A DNA stretch of 64,000 nt, from the NCBI RefSeq assembly GCF_027489515.1, contig NZ_JAIXZS010000048.1, positions 1-64,000 of the forward strand. The letters run 5' to 3'. Of this stretch, positions 43,897-53,102 are shown piece after piece. Both the position numbers and the translations under genes were made by a program. The first letter of the stretch is position 1; each line of letters opens with the position of its first letter. The notes under the pieces were generated by a model that was not told the origin of the DNA, made no database searches, and saw only the letters and a list, made by a program, of their open reading frames with translations. Source of the DNA: Novosphingobium sp. GTDB lineage: Bacteria > Pseudomonadota > Alphaproteobacteria > Sphingomonadales > Sphingomonadaceae.

Positions 43897-45900
43897 ATGT
43901 CGAACAACCTGAAAACGCAGTTGCTCATGGCGACCGCCATGTTCACCGCGTCGAGCACGGCCGTCTTCGCGCAGGCGACCCCTGTGCTGCAGTACCCCGC
44001 CGCCGAACTGCACGGCATGGGCGCTTCGTCGATCGCCGTGGTTCTGCCGCGCGAAATGAACTGCTTCGGTCCCGGCACCGGCCCGAACAAGGTCGGTGAC
44101 AGCAACGGCTCGGCCCAGAACCTGAGCGCTGAAGGTTCCTACACGCCGGCCACCGGCGCCGCGTTCAACTGCGTCACGCAGCACATCCAGCCCGACGTGG
44201 GCGGCAAGTACATCTCGACCGGTTCGGGCGCTGGCCGCACCGCCTGGCGCAACCTGAGCACCGTTTCTGCTCTGCCCGGCACGACCGCCACCAACAAGTT
44301 CCCGACCGAGTTCGGCGCTTCCGCCGCTGCCTGGCCGAGCCCGCACTTCATCTTCACCGACTCGCCGATGTCGAGCTCGGACATCAGCACCTACGCAACC
44401 AACGCTGCCACCAAGAAGGCCGGTGCGCTGATCCAGGTGCCGTTCTACGTGCTGCCCGTCGCGATTGCCTACAACCCGGTTTATGGCCGCAAGGCCGGCG
44501 TTGACTACAAGTTCAACGTTGCCACCCCGGTGCTCGGCTACGATGGCCAGTCGGCTGGCGGTCTGCGCCTGACCAAGCAGGTCTACTGCGGTATCTTCAA
44601 CGGCTACATCACCAACTGGAACGATGTCCGCATCGAAGCGCTCAACATTGCCCCCAAGGCGAAGACCGCCACGTCGCTGCGTGACCCCGCTGACTCGGCG
44701 ACCCGCTGGTCGACCGACGGCGCTCCGATCCGCCTCGTCGGCCGTCTCGATAACTCGGGCACCACCGACATCTTCACCCGCCACCTCGCGGCTGCCTGCG
44801 GCGGCGGCATCATGGGGACGGGCCGTCCGAACCTCTACCTGAACGCTGCGCAGGCGCTGCCCTACAACACCTCGTCGGGTATCAACCTGCCGACCAGCGG
44901 TTCGTACAAGACCACCGCCACCAACGGCACGGCTTTCGCCGGCACGACCAACCTGATCAGCGGCGCGATCTTCACGATCGGTTCGGGCATCAGCGGTACG
45001 GAAGCGCCGGGCAAGTTCCTGCTTGCCAACCTGAACGACGGTGTCGCCGCGGCGATCGAAGCGACTGCGGATGTGCCTTCGGCTTCGGACAGCGCCTTCC
45101 TGCTCAACGGTAAGGTTGGCTATGTCGGTGCGGACTACGTCCGTCCGGCGCTGAGCCAGACCCTCCATGCCGCTGCGCTCGAAGTCGGCAACTCGTCGCA
45201 GACCAAGAAGCCGAACTTCGTGCTTCCGACGGCAGCGAACGCTTCGCTTGCTTTCGGCACGCTGATTGTTCCGCCGGAATCGGACAAGGGCGGCAAGTAT
45301 GTCAAGGGTGGTCTCTTCAGCCGCTCGAACCCGGCCGACTGGTATGAAGCGCTGTACTCGGGCGCCTCGACCCTCGCCAACGCGCCGGTTGGTTACCCGA
45401 TCACGGGTACCACCCAGCTCGTCACCGGCACCTGCTTCGCCGATCCTGCGGTTCGCAACGCGCTCGTCGCCTTCCTGGCGGGTTCGCTCGGCCGTCTGAC
45501 CGCCGCTGCGACCACCGTTCCGGACAAGAAGACGCTCAGCCTGATGTTCACCGGCACCGCGGTGAAGACGCTCGGCGTCAAGGCGCAGATGGGCATTGCT
45601 CCGCTGCCGAAGGCCTGGGCGACCGCGCTTTACGAGACCTTCCTGGTCCGTTCGAAGCTCAAGGCCGCCGATGGCAGCCTGCTGGTCGATCGCAACCTCT
45701 ACATCCAGAACGGCGTGCCGACCCTCAAGGGCACCGGCACGGTGGATCAGGCGACGGGTCTGAAGCGCACGACGGTCAAGAACGTCCTCGTGGCCGCCGA
45801 TCTGGCCTCGAAGGTCAGCAACACCGTGAAGGGCAAGACGGTCTTCACGGAAGCTGGTCCGAACAGCACCTGCGAAGCGACCTTCGGCGTCGGCAACTGA
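43897..45900 (+). CDS. PstS-like substrate-binding protein, unusually long
   Basis: A 667-residue secreted protein with a signal peptide ending FAQA. PstS-type landmarks are spread over the chain: YISTGSGAGRTAW, FIFTDSPMSSSDI, VPFYVLPVAIAYNP, LTKQVYCGIFNGYITNWND and IRLVGRLDNSGTTDIFTRHL. The last corresponds to the phosphate-loop region of PstS. Ordinary PstS has about 320-370 residues; here inserts and a C-terminal extension double that size. Codon use is strongly biased to GGC, CTG and ACC, suggesting high expression. No pstCAB genes follow; a strong terminator does. It may bind phosphate or another anion, or serve as a surface protein. Confidence 0.7.
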   Translation: MSNNLKTQLLMATAMFTASSTAVFAQATPVLQYPAAELHGMGASSIAVVLPREMNCFGPGTGPNKVGDSNGSAQNLSAEGSYTPATGAAFNCVTQHIQPDVGGKYISTGSGAGRTAWRNLSTVSALPGTTATNKFPTEFGASAAAWPSPHFIFTDSPMSSSDISTYATNAATKKAGALIQVPFYVLPVAIAYNPVYGRKAGVDYKFNVATPVLGYDGQSAGGLRLTKQVYCGIFNGYITNWNDVRIEALNIAPKAKTATSLRDPADSATRWSTDGAPIRLVGRLDNSGTTDIFTRHLAAACGGGIMGTGRPNLYLNAAQALPYNTSSGINLPTSGSYKTTATNGTAFAGTTNLISGAIFTIGSGISGTEAPGKFLLANLNDGVAAAIEATADVPSASDSAFLLNGKVGYVGADYVRPALSQTLHAAALEVGNSSQTKKPNFVLPTAANASLAFGTLIVPPESDKGGKYVKGGLFSRSNPADWYEALYSGASTLANAPVGYPITGTTQLVTGTCFADPAVRNALVAFLAGSLGRLTAAATTVPDKKTLSLMFTGTAVKTLGVKAQMGIAPLPKAWATALYETFLVRSKLKAADGSLLVDRNLYIQNGVPTLKGTGTVDQATGLKRTTVKNVLVAADLASKVSNTVKGKTVFTEAGPNSTCEATFGVGN

Positions 45901-45924
45901 TCCTGCCAGCCTGAAGAAGAATGG

Positions 45925-45955
45925 GGCGGCTCCGGGAAACCGGGGCCGCCTTTTT
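45925..45955 (+). terminator. Strong intrinsic terminator after the PstS-like gene
   Basis: Arms GGCGGCTCCGG (45925-45935) and CCGGGGCCGCC (45940-45950) enclose a GAAA loop and are followed by TTTTT. One G-U pair is the only imperfection. Confidence 0.92.
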
Positions 45956-46128
45956 CTATGCGGTGCGACGAAAGGCAGCACGGGGGCAGCCCGTTCTGGA
46001 GCGAAACTTTATTCTCAGGATCGTTCCGTTTGAAGCGCCGCAAGGCTTCGCGCATTTCGCGCAGAGCGGTTCTGCCGGCAGACGGGTCGTGTTTGAGCCG
46101 CCTTCAAGGAAAATTAGCTAATTCACGA

Positions 46129-46240
46129 AAAGTTCAGGGTTTCGTTCCTACAAAGTGTGTGTCACTTTCCTGTCGGGCAGGTGAACGTTTATATCCCTTT
46201 TCCTTGGCGGCGGTGGCTTCGGCTTCCGCCGCCATTTTTC
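46129..46240 (+). ncRNA. Candidate small RNA between two terminators
   Basis: A promoter-like pair (TTGAGC at 46093-46098, 18 bases, GCTAAT at 46117-46122) precedes about 110 bases with no reading frame. An internal hairpin (CCTG-TCGGG-CAGG) and a strong terminator at the end are present. No plus-strand gene upstream needs this terminator, because the PstS-like gene already has one. No known RNA family was recognised. Confidence 0.3.
46206..46239 (+). terminator. Intrinsic terminator with a C(TTCG)G tetraloop
   Basis: GGCGGCGG (46206-46213) pairs with CCGCCGCC (46226-46233), capped by a GC-TTCG-GC core and followed by ATTTTT. The T-tract is only on the plus strand. It abuts the stop of the convergent DsbA-like gene. 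Confidence 0.75.
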
Positions 46241-46934
46241 AATCCGCGCCCTGCGCACCCAGTGCACGAATGACGCGCGAGATATCGTCCGCGCTGATCG
46301 CGCCTTCTGTCATGGCAAGGTTCCCGGTGCGATTATCGCGCACCACGATGGCCGGCGTCCCGGTAACCTTGGCGGCGTTTGCCGCATCGAATTCCTGCCC
46401 CAGCGTCTGGACCGTCTCGGGCGCATGCACACAGGCATCCAGCTTCGGCAGATCGCGCACGCCGGCCTCCTGGGCGAGCGCTTCCACGCTGGTTGATGCC
46501 GGCAGGCCCGCGCCATTGGTTCGGGTCAATTCCATGTAGCGGTCCAGAAAACGGTAGTATCCCGCAGGCGGAGTCTGCTGGCCAATGCACAGGGCCGTGG
46601 CCGCTGCCATGAACGCCGCCCGGCCATGCATCGGCAGCGGCAGCAGACGGACGGCGAGGTTGACCCGTCCGCCGCTCGCATCAACGACCAGTTCCGGCGT
46701 GCGCCCCAGCATCTTGCAATAGGGGCATTCTGGATCGAGCCACACGATAACGCTGAAATCGCTCGCGGGCTGTCCGTAGACCGGCTCACGCGCGGCATCG
46801 ACCGGGGCGACTGCACCGGCGCTGTGCCAGATGGAACTTGTATCGGGCTGGGCGGCAGCCGGCGAGGCGGCGAGCGAAACAAGGGTGCAAGCGGCCAGCA
46901 GCGGGCGGCCCAGAACTTGGCGGAGACTATGCAT
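46239..46934 (-). CDS. DsbA/DsbG-like thioredoxin-fold periplasmic protein
   Basis: A 231-residue exported protein (signal to AAAQ, residue 29) with a thioredoxin fold. The active site is CPYC at residues 70-73 in LDPECPYCKML, and the cis-Pro loop is TGTPAIVV. It probably forms or isomerises disulfides in exported proteins. CPYC is found in DsbC- and DsbG-type proteins, and the protein is close in size to single-domain DsbA. It might oxidise the Cys loops of the nearby secretion-system proteins, but this is speculative. Confidence 0.85.
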   Translation of the reverse strand: MHSLRQVLGRPLLAACTLVSLAASPAAAQPDTSSIWHSAGAVAPVDAAREPVYGQPASDFSVIVWLDPECPYCKMLGRTPELVVDASGGRVNLAVRLLPLPMHGRAAFMAAATALCIGQQTPPAGYYRFLDRYMELTRTNGAGLPASTSVEALAQEAGVRDLPKLDACVHAPETVQTLGQEFDAANAAKVTGTPAIVVRDNRTGNLAMTEGAISADDISRVIRALGAQGAD

Positions 46935-47040
46935 CGGCGGGCCTTCGGCTCAAACTGTGTAACAGGCATGACAGCGGTCGATCGCCGATCACGCAAAGCA
47001 TAGGCCCCGATTTCGCTCTAGGCAATTTGGCGCGGTCTTG

Positions 47041-47056
47041 TATATCTCGGGATATA
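47041..47056. promoter_or_regulatory. Palindrome in the mod operon promoter region
   Basis: TATATCTCGGGATATA, a perfect inverted repeat, lies 19 bases before the modA start. It resembles ModE/Mop-type operators (TATAT half-sites flanking a short spacer) but lacks their full CG-flanked arms. Confidence 0.4.
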
Positions 47057-47075
47057 GCTGACTGGAGCCTTGTCC

Positions 47076-47858
47076 GTGTTGTCCCTTGTCCGCCGCGTCC
47101 GGCCACTGCTGATCCTCTGTGCAGTCCTGCTCGCCGCGCTTGCCGTTCCCGTCCGGGCGCAGCCGCGCGGTCCGCTGGTGCTGGCGGCGGCAAGCCTGCA
47201 GGAAGCGCTAACCGCTGCGGCCGACAGCTGGGCGCGCAAGGGCCACGCGCGGCCGGTACTTTCGTTTGCCGCGTCCTCGGCGCTGGCCCGCCAGATTGCG
47301 GCCAAGGCACCGGCCGATCTCTTCTTCTCGGCCGATCAGGAATGGATGGACTATCTGGCGGCGCGCAACCTGATCGTCTCCTCCACCCGCGCCGATGTCC
47401 TCACCAACCGGCTCGTCCTTGTCAGCGCCGCAGCGAGCAAGGTGAGCCTTGCCGTGCGCCCGGGCTTTGCGCTCGCGCCGGCGCTGGGGGGCGGACGGCT
47501 CGCGCTCGCCGATCCTGATGCGGTGCCTGCCGGGCGCTATGCCAAGGAAGCGCTGACCAATCTCAAGGTCTGGGCAAGCGTCGAAGGCAGCCTCGCCCGC
47601 GCCGAGAACGTGCGCGCGGCGCTGGCGCTGGTGGCGCGCGGGGCAGCACCGCTCGGCATCGTCTATGCTACCGATGCGCGGGCCGAAGGCAGCGTGCGCG
47701 TGGCAGGCTGGATCCCGGCTACGGCCCACAAGCCGATCACCTATCCGCTGGCCCGCCTTGCCGCCGCAACGAACCCGGAAGCAGAGGGCTTCCGTCGCTT
47801 CCTCCTTTCGCCAGAAGGCAAGGGCATCTTCCGCCGCTACGGCTTCGGCACCCGCTGA
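47076..47858 (+). CDS. modA: Molybdate ABC transporter substrate-binding protein ModA
   Basis: A 260-residue periplasmic binding protein with signal peptide (LLILCAVLLAALAVPVRAQ). The mature part begins LVLAAASLQEALTAAADSWA and contains SFAASSALARQIAAKAPADL and FFSADQEWMDYL, the ModA ligand-site signatures. GTG 47076 is preferred: GGAG at 47064-47067 lies eight bases before it, whereas the in-frame TTG at 47070 would be only two bases away. It delivers molybdate to ModBC for molybdenum cofactor enzymes. modB follows 17 bases later. Confidence 0.94.
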   Translation: MLSLVRRVRPLLILCAVLLAALAVPVRAQPRGPLVLAAASLQEALTAAADSWARKGHARPVLSFAASSALARQIAAKAPADLFFSADQEWMDYLAARNLIVSSTRADVLTNRLVLVSAAASKVSLAVRPGFALAPALGGGRLALADPDAVPAGRYAKEALTNLKVWASVEGSLARAENVRAALALVARGAAPLGIVYATDARAEGSVRVAGWIPATAHKPITYPLARLAAATNPEAEGFRRFLLSPEGKGIFRRYGFGTR

Positions 47859-47875
47859 GCGCTGTTGAGGCCGGG

Positions 47876-48583
47876 ATGGGCATGACGGGGGAGGAATGGG
47901 GCATTGTCATGCTTTCGCTGCAGGTCAGCCTCGCGGCGACGTGCGGCGCGCTGCCGCTGGCCTTCCTGCTGGCGTGGGTGCTCGCGCGGCTGAGCTTTCC
48001 GGGCAAGATCCTGCTTGATGGTCTTGTCCACCTGCCGCTGGTGCTGCCCCCCGTCGTCATCGGGTGGCTGCTGCTGATCGCCTTCGCGCCCGAGGGGCCA
48101 GGCGGGCGCCTGCTTGCGTTGTTCGGGGTGACTGTGCTGTTCCGCTGGACGGGCGCGGCTATCGCCGCAGCCGTAATGGCGCTCCCGCTGATTATCCGCG
48201 CGATCCGCCTGAGCCTTGAAGCCGTCGATCCCCGGCTCGAGCAGGCCGCGCGCACGCTGGGCGCCGGGCCCTGGCGCACCTTCGCGACGATCACCCTGCC
48301 GCTTGCCTCGCCCGGCGTGGTGGCAGGCGCCGTGCTTGGCTTCGCGCGCTCGCTCGGCGAGTTCGGCGCGACGATCACCTTCGTATCCAACATTCCGGAG
48401 GAGACACGCACCCTGCCGCTGGCGATCTACGCCGCGCTCCAGCTCCCGGACGGAGACAGCGCGGTCTGGCGGCTGGCTGCGATCGCCGTCGTGCTTTCGC
48501 TCGCGGCGCTTGTGGCATCCGAGGCGCTGACCCGGGCGTCATGGCAAGGCCAGTTGCGGGGGCGCGGCAGCCATGTCCTTTGA
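47876..48583 (+). CDS. modB: Molybdate ABC transporter permease ModB
   Basis: A 235-residue membrane protein with about five helices and the permease EAA motif (EQAARTLGAGPWRTFATITLP) that contacts ModC. The start ATGGGCATG follows a GAGG site. Its 3' end overlaps modC by 11 bases. Confidence 0.94.
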   Translation: MGMTGEEWGIVMLSLQVSLAATCGALPLAFLLAWVLARLSFPGKILLDGLVHLPLVLPPVVIGWLLLIAFAPEGPGGRLLALFGVTVLFRWTGAAIAAAVMALPLIIRAIRLSLEAVDPRLEQAARTLGAGPWRTFATITLPLASPGVVAGAVLGFARSLGEFGATITFVSNIPEETRTLPLAIYAALQLPDGDSAVWRLAAIAVVLSLAALVASEALTRASWQGQLRGRGSHVL

Positions 48584-49199
48584 CATAGACCTCGCCCTGC
48601 AGCGCGGGGAGCGGACGATCACCTGTCGCTTCTCGGCGGCTGCGGGGATCACCGCACTCGTCGGGCCATCGGGCGCGGGCAAGTCGAGCGTGCTTGAGGC
48701 GATTTCTGGTCTGTTGCGGCCTGTCGCCGGGCGGATCGTGGTCAGCGGCACCGTGCTCTATGACAGCAGCAGCGGCGTGGACCTCCCGCCCGAGCGGCGC
48801 GCCTGCGGCATGGTGTTTCAGGACCTGCGGCTCTTTCCCCACCGCCGCGTGCGGGACAACCTGCTCTACGGCTTCAAGCTCGCCGCGCCGGAGCGCCGCT
48901 TCCTGAGCCTCGACGAAGCCGCCACCTTCCTCGATATCGCGCCGCTGCTCGGCCGCCGCCCGCGCACGCTTTCGGGGGGCGAGGCGCAGCGCGTTGCCAT
49001 CGGGCGTGCGCTGCTTTCGGGCCCGCGCTTCCTGCTGATGGACGAACCGCTCACCGCGCTCGACGATGCGCGGCGCGAAGCGATCATCACGGTCATCGAG
49101 CGCATCAGGAGCGAACTGGGGCTCCCGATCCTCCTCGTCAGCCACGACCGCGCCGATGTCGCGCGCCTCGCCGATCAGGTTGTGGAGCTCCGGACCTAG
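48573..49199 (+). CDS. modC: Molybdate ABC transporter ATPase ModC, without TOBE domain
   Basis: A 208-residue ABC ATPase: Walker A GPSGAGKSS, signature [15 protein letters not shown], Walker B LLMDEPLTALD and switch His in VSHDRAD. Typical ModC has about 350 residues with a C-terminal TOBE/Mop domain that binds molybdate and gives feedback inhibition. Here the chain ends just after the ATPase core. The frame ends cleanly and overlaps the convergent kup stop by four bases. The short form exists in other bacteria, so this need not be a defect. Confidence 0.9.
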   Translation: MSFDIDLALQRGERTITCRFSAAAGITALVGPSGAGKSSVLEAISGLLRPVAGRIVVSGTVLYDSSSGVDLPPERRACGMVFQDLRLFPHRRVRDNLLYGFKLAAPERRFLSLDEAATFLDIAPLLGRRPRTLSGGEAQRVAIGRALLSGPRFLLMDEPLTALDDARREAIITVIERIRSELGLPILLVSHDRADVARLADQVVELRT

Positions 49200-51211
49200 A
49201 TTTCCAGCTGGCTGCCCAGCTCGATCACGCGGTTGGTCGGCAGGCGGAAGAACACCATCGCGCTTTCGGCGTTGCGCACCATCCACGCGAAGAGTTTTTC
49301 ACGCCAGATTGCCATGCCCGGCCGCTTCGAGGCGATCAACGTCTGGCGGGCGAGGAAGTAGCTCGTTTCCATCGGCTTGAATGCCCCGCCCGCCCGCTTC
49401 TCTGCGGCGAGTTCGGCGGGAACGTCGGCCTCGTCCATGAAGCCGATGCGGATGATCATGCGGTAGAAGCCGTGGCCCAGATCCTCTACTTCGCGCCGCT
49501 TCTCGGGCGGCACATGCGGAACGTTCTGCGTTTCCACCGTCAGCACCACCACCCTGTCATGAAGGATATGGTTGTGCTTGAGGTTGTGGAGCAGAGCCGG
49601 AGGAATGCCTTCCGCGTTCGAGGCGAGGAACACCGATGTGCCCGCCACACGCCGCACTTTCTGGCATACAGAGCCGAGGAACACGTCGAACGGCATCGAA
49701 TCCTCGGCCAGCCTCTCCCGCATGATCCGCCGCCCGGTCGACCATGTGCTGAGCGCCGTGAAGATGATGATCGCGCCCAGCAGCGGGAACCAGCCGCCGT
49801 CCGGAATCTTGGTCATGTTCGAGGTGAAGTAGGCCCCGTCGATCAGGAGGAACAGGCAGGTCAGAAAGCCTGCCACCAGCGGCTGCCACTTCCACACCTG
49901 GAACACCAGCACGCCGAACATGCACGAGGTGATGAACATCGTGCCCGTGTTGGCGATGCCATAGGCCGAGGCAAGATTGCCGGAAGAGCGGAAGCCCAGC
50001 ACCAGCAAGACCACCAGCGACAACAGCGTCCAGTTGATCAGCGGCACGTAGATCTGCCCCGCCGCGCTCGCGCTCGTGTGGCGGATCCGAATGCGCGGCA
50101 GATAGCCCAGCTGCACCGCCTGCTGCGAGACCGAGAAGGCACCCGAGATCACCGCCTGGCTGGCGATCACCGTTGCCAGCGTGGCCAGCAGCACCAGCGG
50201 CAACCGCAGGCTCTCGGGCGCAAGCAGGAAGAACGGGTTCACCACGGTCTCGGGGCGGTTCATGATCATCGCCGCCTGACCGAGGTAGTTGAGCAGCAGG
50301 CACGGAAACGCGAGACCCAGCCATGCGACGGTGATCGCGCGGCGCCCGAAGTGGCCCATGTCGGCATAGAGCGCCTCCGCTCCCGTCACCGCCAGCACGA
50401 TCGAGCCAAGCGCGAGGTAGGCCATCAGCGGATCGTGTGCGAAGAAGCGGAAGCCGTGGACCGGATTGAGCGCCCAGAGAATCTCCGGCGCTTCCATGAT
50501 CCCGATCACGCCCAGCACTGCGATGGTCAGGAAATAGACCACCATGACCGGGCCAAACATCTTGCCCATCGCTGCTGTCCCGCGCGACTGGATCGCGAAC
50601 AGGCCGATCAGGATCGCGATCGAGATCGGCAGCACGAGATGCTCGAAAACGGGGTTAACCACGGTCAACCCCTCGACTGCCGAAAGCACCGACACGGCCG
50701 GAGTGATCATCGCGTCGCCAAAGAACAGCGCGGTTGCCGTCAGGCCGAACAGCGCCATCACATATGTCCAGCGCTGGTCCGAAAGGCAGCGACTGACGAG
50801 CGCGAGCAGGGCGAGACTGCCGCCTTCGCCCTTGTTGTCGGCGCGCAACACGATGAACAGGTATTTCACTGTCACGATCAGGATCATCGTCCAGAACACG
50901 ATGCTCAGCACGCCGAACACATGGGTTTGGTCCACCTTGAGCAGGTGGTGGCCGACGAACGTTTCCTTGAACGAATAGAGCGGCGAGGTTCCGATATCGC
51001 CGAAAACGACGCCGATCGCGCCTACCGACAGGGCTGCGAGACCTTCGGAGTGCTGGCCGTGGCCGGCCCCGTGGTCGGTCTTGTCACCATCGCCGGAATG
51101 GGCCGTCTCGGGCTGCGAGAGGGCTCCGAGCGCCACGGCGGATGCCCTGTCATTGGCCGCGCCATCGTCGCTGGATTCGGGGCTTTCGCCCTGAGTCTCA
51201 TTGCTGTCCAT
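49196..51211 (-). CDS. kup: Kup/HAK/KT family potassium transporter
   Basis: A 671-residue K+/H+ symporter with about 12 membrane helices and the family start GVVFGDIGTSPLYSFKETF. Other hallmarks are NKGEGGSLALLALV and the APESLRLPLVLLATLATVIA region; a C-terminal cytoplasmic domain ends the chain. The ATG at 51211 (MDSNETQ) was chosen; an alternative lies at 51241. The N-terminal 50 residues are an acidic, Ser-rich extension. It mediates low-affinity K+ uptake. Confidence 0.96.
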   Translation of the reverse strand: MDSNETQGESPESSDDGAANDRASAVALGALSQPETAHSGDGDKTDHGAGHGQHSEGLAALSVGAIGVVFGDIGTSPLYSFKETFVGHHLLKVDQTHVFGVLSIVFWTMILIVTVKYLFIVLRADNKGEGGSLALLALVSRCLSDQRWTYVMALFGLTATALFFGDAMITPAVSVLSAVEGLTVVNPVFEHLVLPISIAILIGLFAIQSRGTAAMGKMFGPVMVVYFLTIAVLGVIGIMEAPEILWALNPVHGFRFFAHDPLMAYLALGSIVLAVTGAEALYADMGHFGRRAITVAWLGLAFPCLLLNYLGQAAMIMNRPETVVNPFFLLAPESLRLPLVLLATLATVIASQAVISGAFSVSQQAVQLGYLPRIRIRHTSASAAGQIYVPLINWTLLSLVVLLVLGFRSSGNLASAYGIANTGTMFITSCMFGVLVFQVWKWQPLVAGFLTCLFLLIDGAYFTSNMTKIPDGGWFPLLGAIIIFTALSTWSTGRRIMRERLAEDSMPFDVFLGSVCQKVRRVAGTSVFLASNAEGIPPALLHNLKHNHILHDRVVVLTVETQNVPHVPPEKRREVEDLGHGFYRMIIRIGFMDEADVPAELAAEKRAGGAFKPMETSYFLARQTLIASKRPGMAIWREKLFAWMVRNAESAMVFFRLPTNRVIELGSQLEI

Positions 51212-51276
51212 TGACGCGGCGCTACTCCTACCGCTTCGCACTTGCGAGTACTATTTTGCCAGTATCGGCAGTGCGG

Positions 51277-53091
51277 CTAGGGAGTCGGGGGCGCAGGAGC
51301 AGGCCGGTCGGCAGGAGAGCTGGCCGGGGGAACCAGCTGATCCGCCGGCACGATCACGATCGGCGGTGCCATGCGGGCGCCAGCCGGGTCGCGCACGGGG
51401 CGTGTCGCGGTGGTGCCGATTGCGCCCGCGCTGTCGATCGCGCGCAGGATCCCCGCTCCTACGTCGATGACGCGAAGTGTCTGTTCCACGACCGGAATTT
51501 CACCCTTGTGGCCAGGCTTGCGTGGCGCCCGCCCGACAGCAGCCTCTTCGGAATCGGGCATCAGCCAGCTTTGCTCGAGCGCGCCTGCCGCCGCCAGCAC
51601 ACGCGCCTTGGCGACATAGGCATTGGCGATTGCGGTGTTGGAGTTGCTGCGGGCCACGAGCAGTTCGCGCGCCAGATCGAGCACGTCGAGCGTGGTGATC
51701 AGGCCCGCGCGCTGCTGGAGGACCGCGCCTTCATAGGCCTTGCGCGCCGAATCTTCCGCGGCCCGGTAGCTCGCGATCGCAGCCTGCTGGGCCTGCCAGT
51801 CGTTCCAGGACGCGGCGAGGCTGGCGCGGCTTTCGCGCAGCGAGGCATCGAGCAGGCGCCAGTCGGCATCGTTCGCAGCCATCGCCTCGTTCACCCGCGC
51901 ACGGCGCAGGCCGCTTTCGAAGATCGGACCGGAAATGATGAACTGCCCGCGCCATTCCTTGCTGCGCAGGTTGTCGTTGTAGGGGCTTTGCGAGCCGTAA
52001 TTGCCGCTGCCCTGAAAATCGACGCGGGGCATGAGATCGGCCTTCGCCGCAGCGACGCTCGCGCGGGAGACCTTTTCCCGCGCTTGCGCCGCGAGGATCA
52101 CCGGGCTGTGCGTTTCAGCAAAGGCGTAGGCTTCCTCAAGCTGGCGGACCGGCAGCTGGAGCGGATTGGGCGGCACCAGTTCGCCCGGCGGAACACCGAC
52201 CATGCGCAGGAAGCTTGCCTCGCTCGACGCGGCATCGCGCTGCGCCGAATAGACCTGCGCCTGCCCGAGCGAGACGCGGGTGGAGATCTGCTGCACGTCG
52301 GTCGCGGTCACTTCGCGCACCGCAAGCCGCGCCTTGTTGTCGTTGAGCTGGCGTTCGAGCGCGGCAAGGTTGTCCTTGGCGATGATCACCGAGGCCCGGT
52401 CGCGCAGCACGCCGATATAGGCGGTGATTGCATCGAGCAGCGCCTGCTGCTCGGTCGAGCGAAGGACCTGCCGCTGGAAATCGAACTGGGCGCGGGAACT
52501 GCGTTCCTGCGAGACATTGCGCCCGAAAGTGAACAGCGGCTGGGTGAGAATGGCGGAGGCTGTCGTCGTCCAGCCTTGCGCGATCGAGGAGCCACCGCGG
52601 AACCGTTCGAAGCTGTCGCGCTGCCAGGTCAAGGCCAGGCTGTAGTTGAGCTTTGGGCCATAGTTTGCCCGCGCCTGCGCGATCCGGTAATCGGAGGCCT
52701 TCACCGTCGAGCGCTGGGCGAGCAGCGAAGGCGAAGTCCAGTAGGCGAGGCGTAACGCGTCGGTCAGCGTCGTGACCGGGGCTCCGTTCGCGGCGCGTTC
52801 GGCGACGTCTGCTGGCGTTTCTTCGGGCAGTTCGGGGCGCAGTGCGATGCGGTCGGCGTCGGAGACCGCGCTGTCGCCAGTGCCGTCCGCACCCTCGGCC
52901 CCGGCGTCGCCCCGGTCGCGGCCGCTGTCGGGGTCGTCCGTGCCATAGCCGCTACCCGGTGCCGCGGTGTCGGGCGGGCCCTGCACCGGAGCGCCGGACG
53001 CCGGCATGTCCTGCGCCAGGGCCGGGGCAAGCGCTGCGCAGGCGGCACAGGCAGCGAGCAGCGCGGCGCGAAGGGTAAGGGCGGGGGCCAT
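51277..53091 (-). CDS. TolC family outer membrane channel of a type I secretion system
   Basis: A 604-residue TolC-like protein with signal peptide (to ALAQ). An acidic, Asp/Gly-rich segment of about 60 residues precedes the TolC core, which has paired helical hairpins (ARANYGPKLNYSLALTW, ATDVQQISTRVSLGQAQVYS) and the second repeat (MPRVDFQGSGNYGSQSPYN). The C-terminal 100 residues are Pro/Ala-rich and unusual. Together with the next two genes it forms a tripartite exporter. It is the last of three genes read on the minus strand. Confidence 0.9.
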   Translation of the reverse strand: MAPALTLRAALLAACAACAALAPALAQDMPASGAPVQGPPDTAAPGSGYGTDDPDSGRDRGDAGAEGADGTGDSAVSDADRIALRPELPEETPADVAERAANGAPVTTLTDALRLAYWTSPSLLAQRSTVKASDYRIAQARANYGPKLNYSLALTWQRDSFERFRGGSSIAQGWTTTASAILTQPLFTFGRNVSQERSSRAQFDFQRQVLRSTEQQALLDAITAYIGVLRDRASVIIAKDNLAALERQLNDNKARLAVREVTATDVQQISTRVSLGQAQVYSAQRDAASSEASFLRMVGVPPGELVPPNPLQLPVRQLEEAYAFAETHSPVILAAQAREKVSRASVAAAKADLMPRVDFQGSGNYGSQSPYNDNLRSKEWRGQFIISGPIFESGLRRARVNEAMAANDADWRLLDASLRESRASLAASWNDWQAQQAAIASYRAAEDSARKAYEGAVLQQRAGLITTLDVLDLARELLVARSNSNTAIANAYVAKARVLAAAGALEQSWLMPDSEEAAVGRAPRKPGHKGEIPVVEQTLRVIDVGAGILRAIDSAGAIGTTATRPVRDPAGARMAPPIVIVPADQLVPPASSPADRPAPAPPTP

Positions 53092-53102
53092 GGCGGGGCC
53101 GA

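Noticed and set aside
46124..46148. An EcfG-type promoter on the minus strand (GGAAC-N16-CGTG)
   Set aside because: The last base deviates from CGTT, and no minus-strand gene lies downstream.
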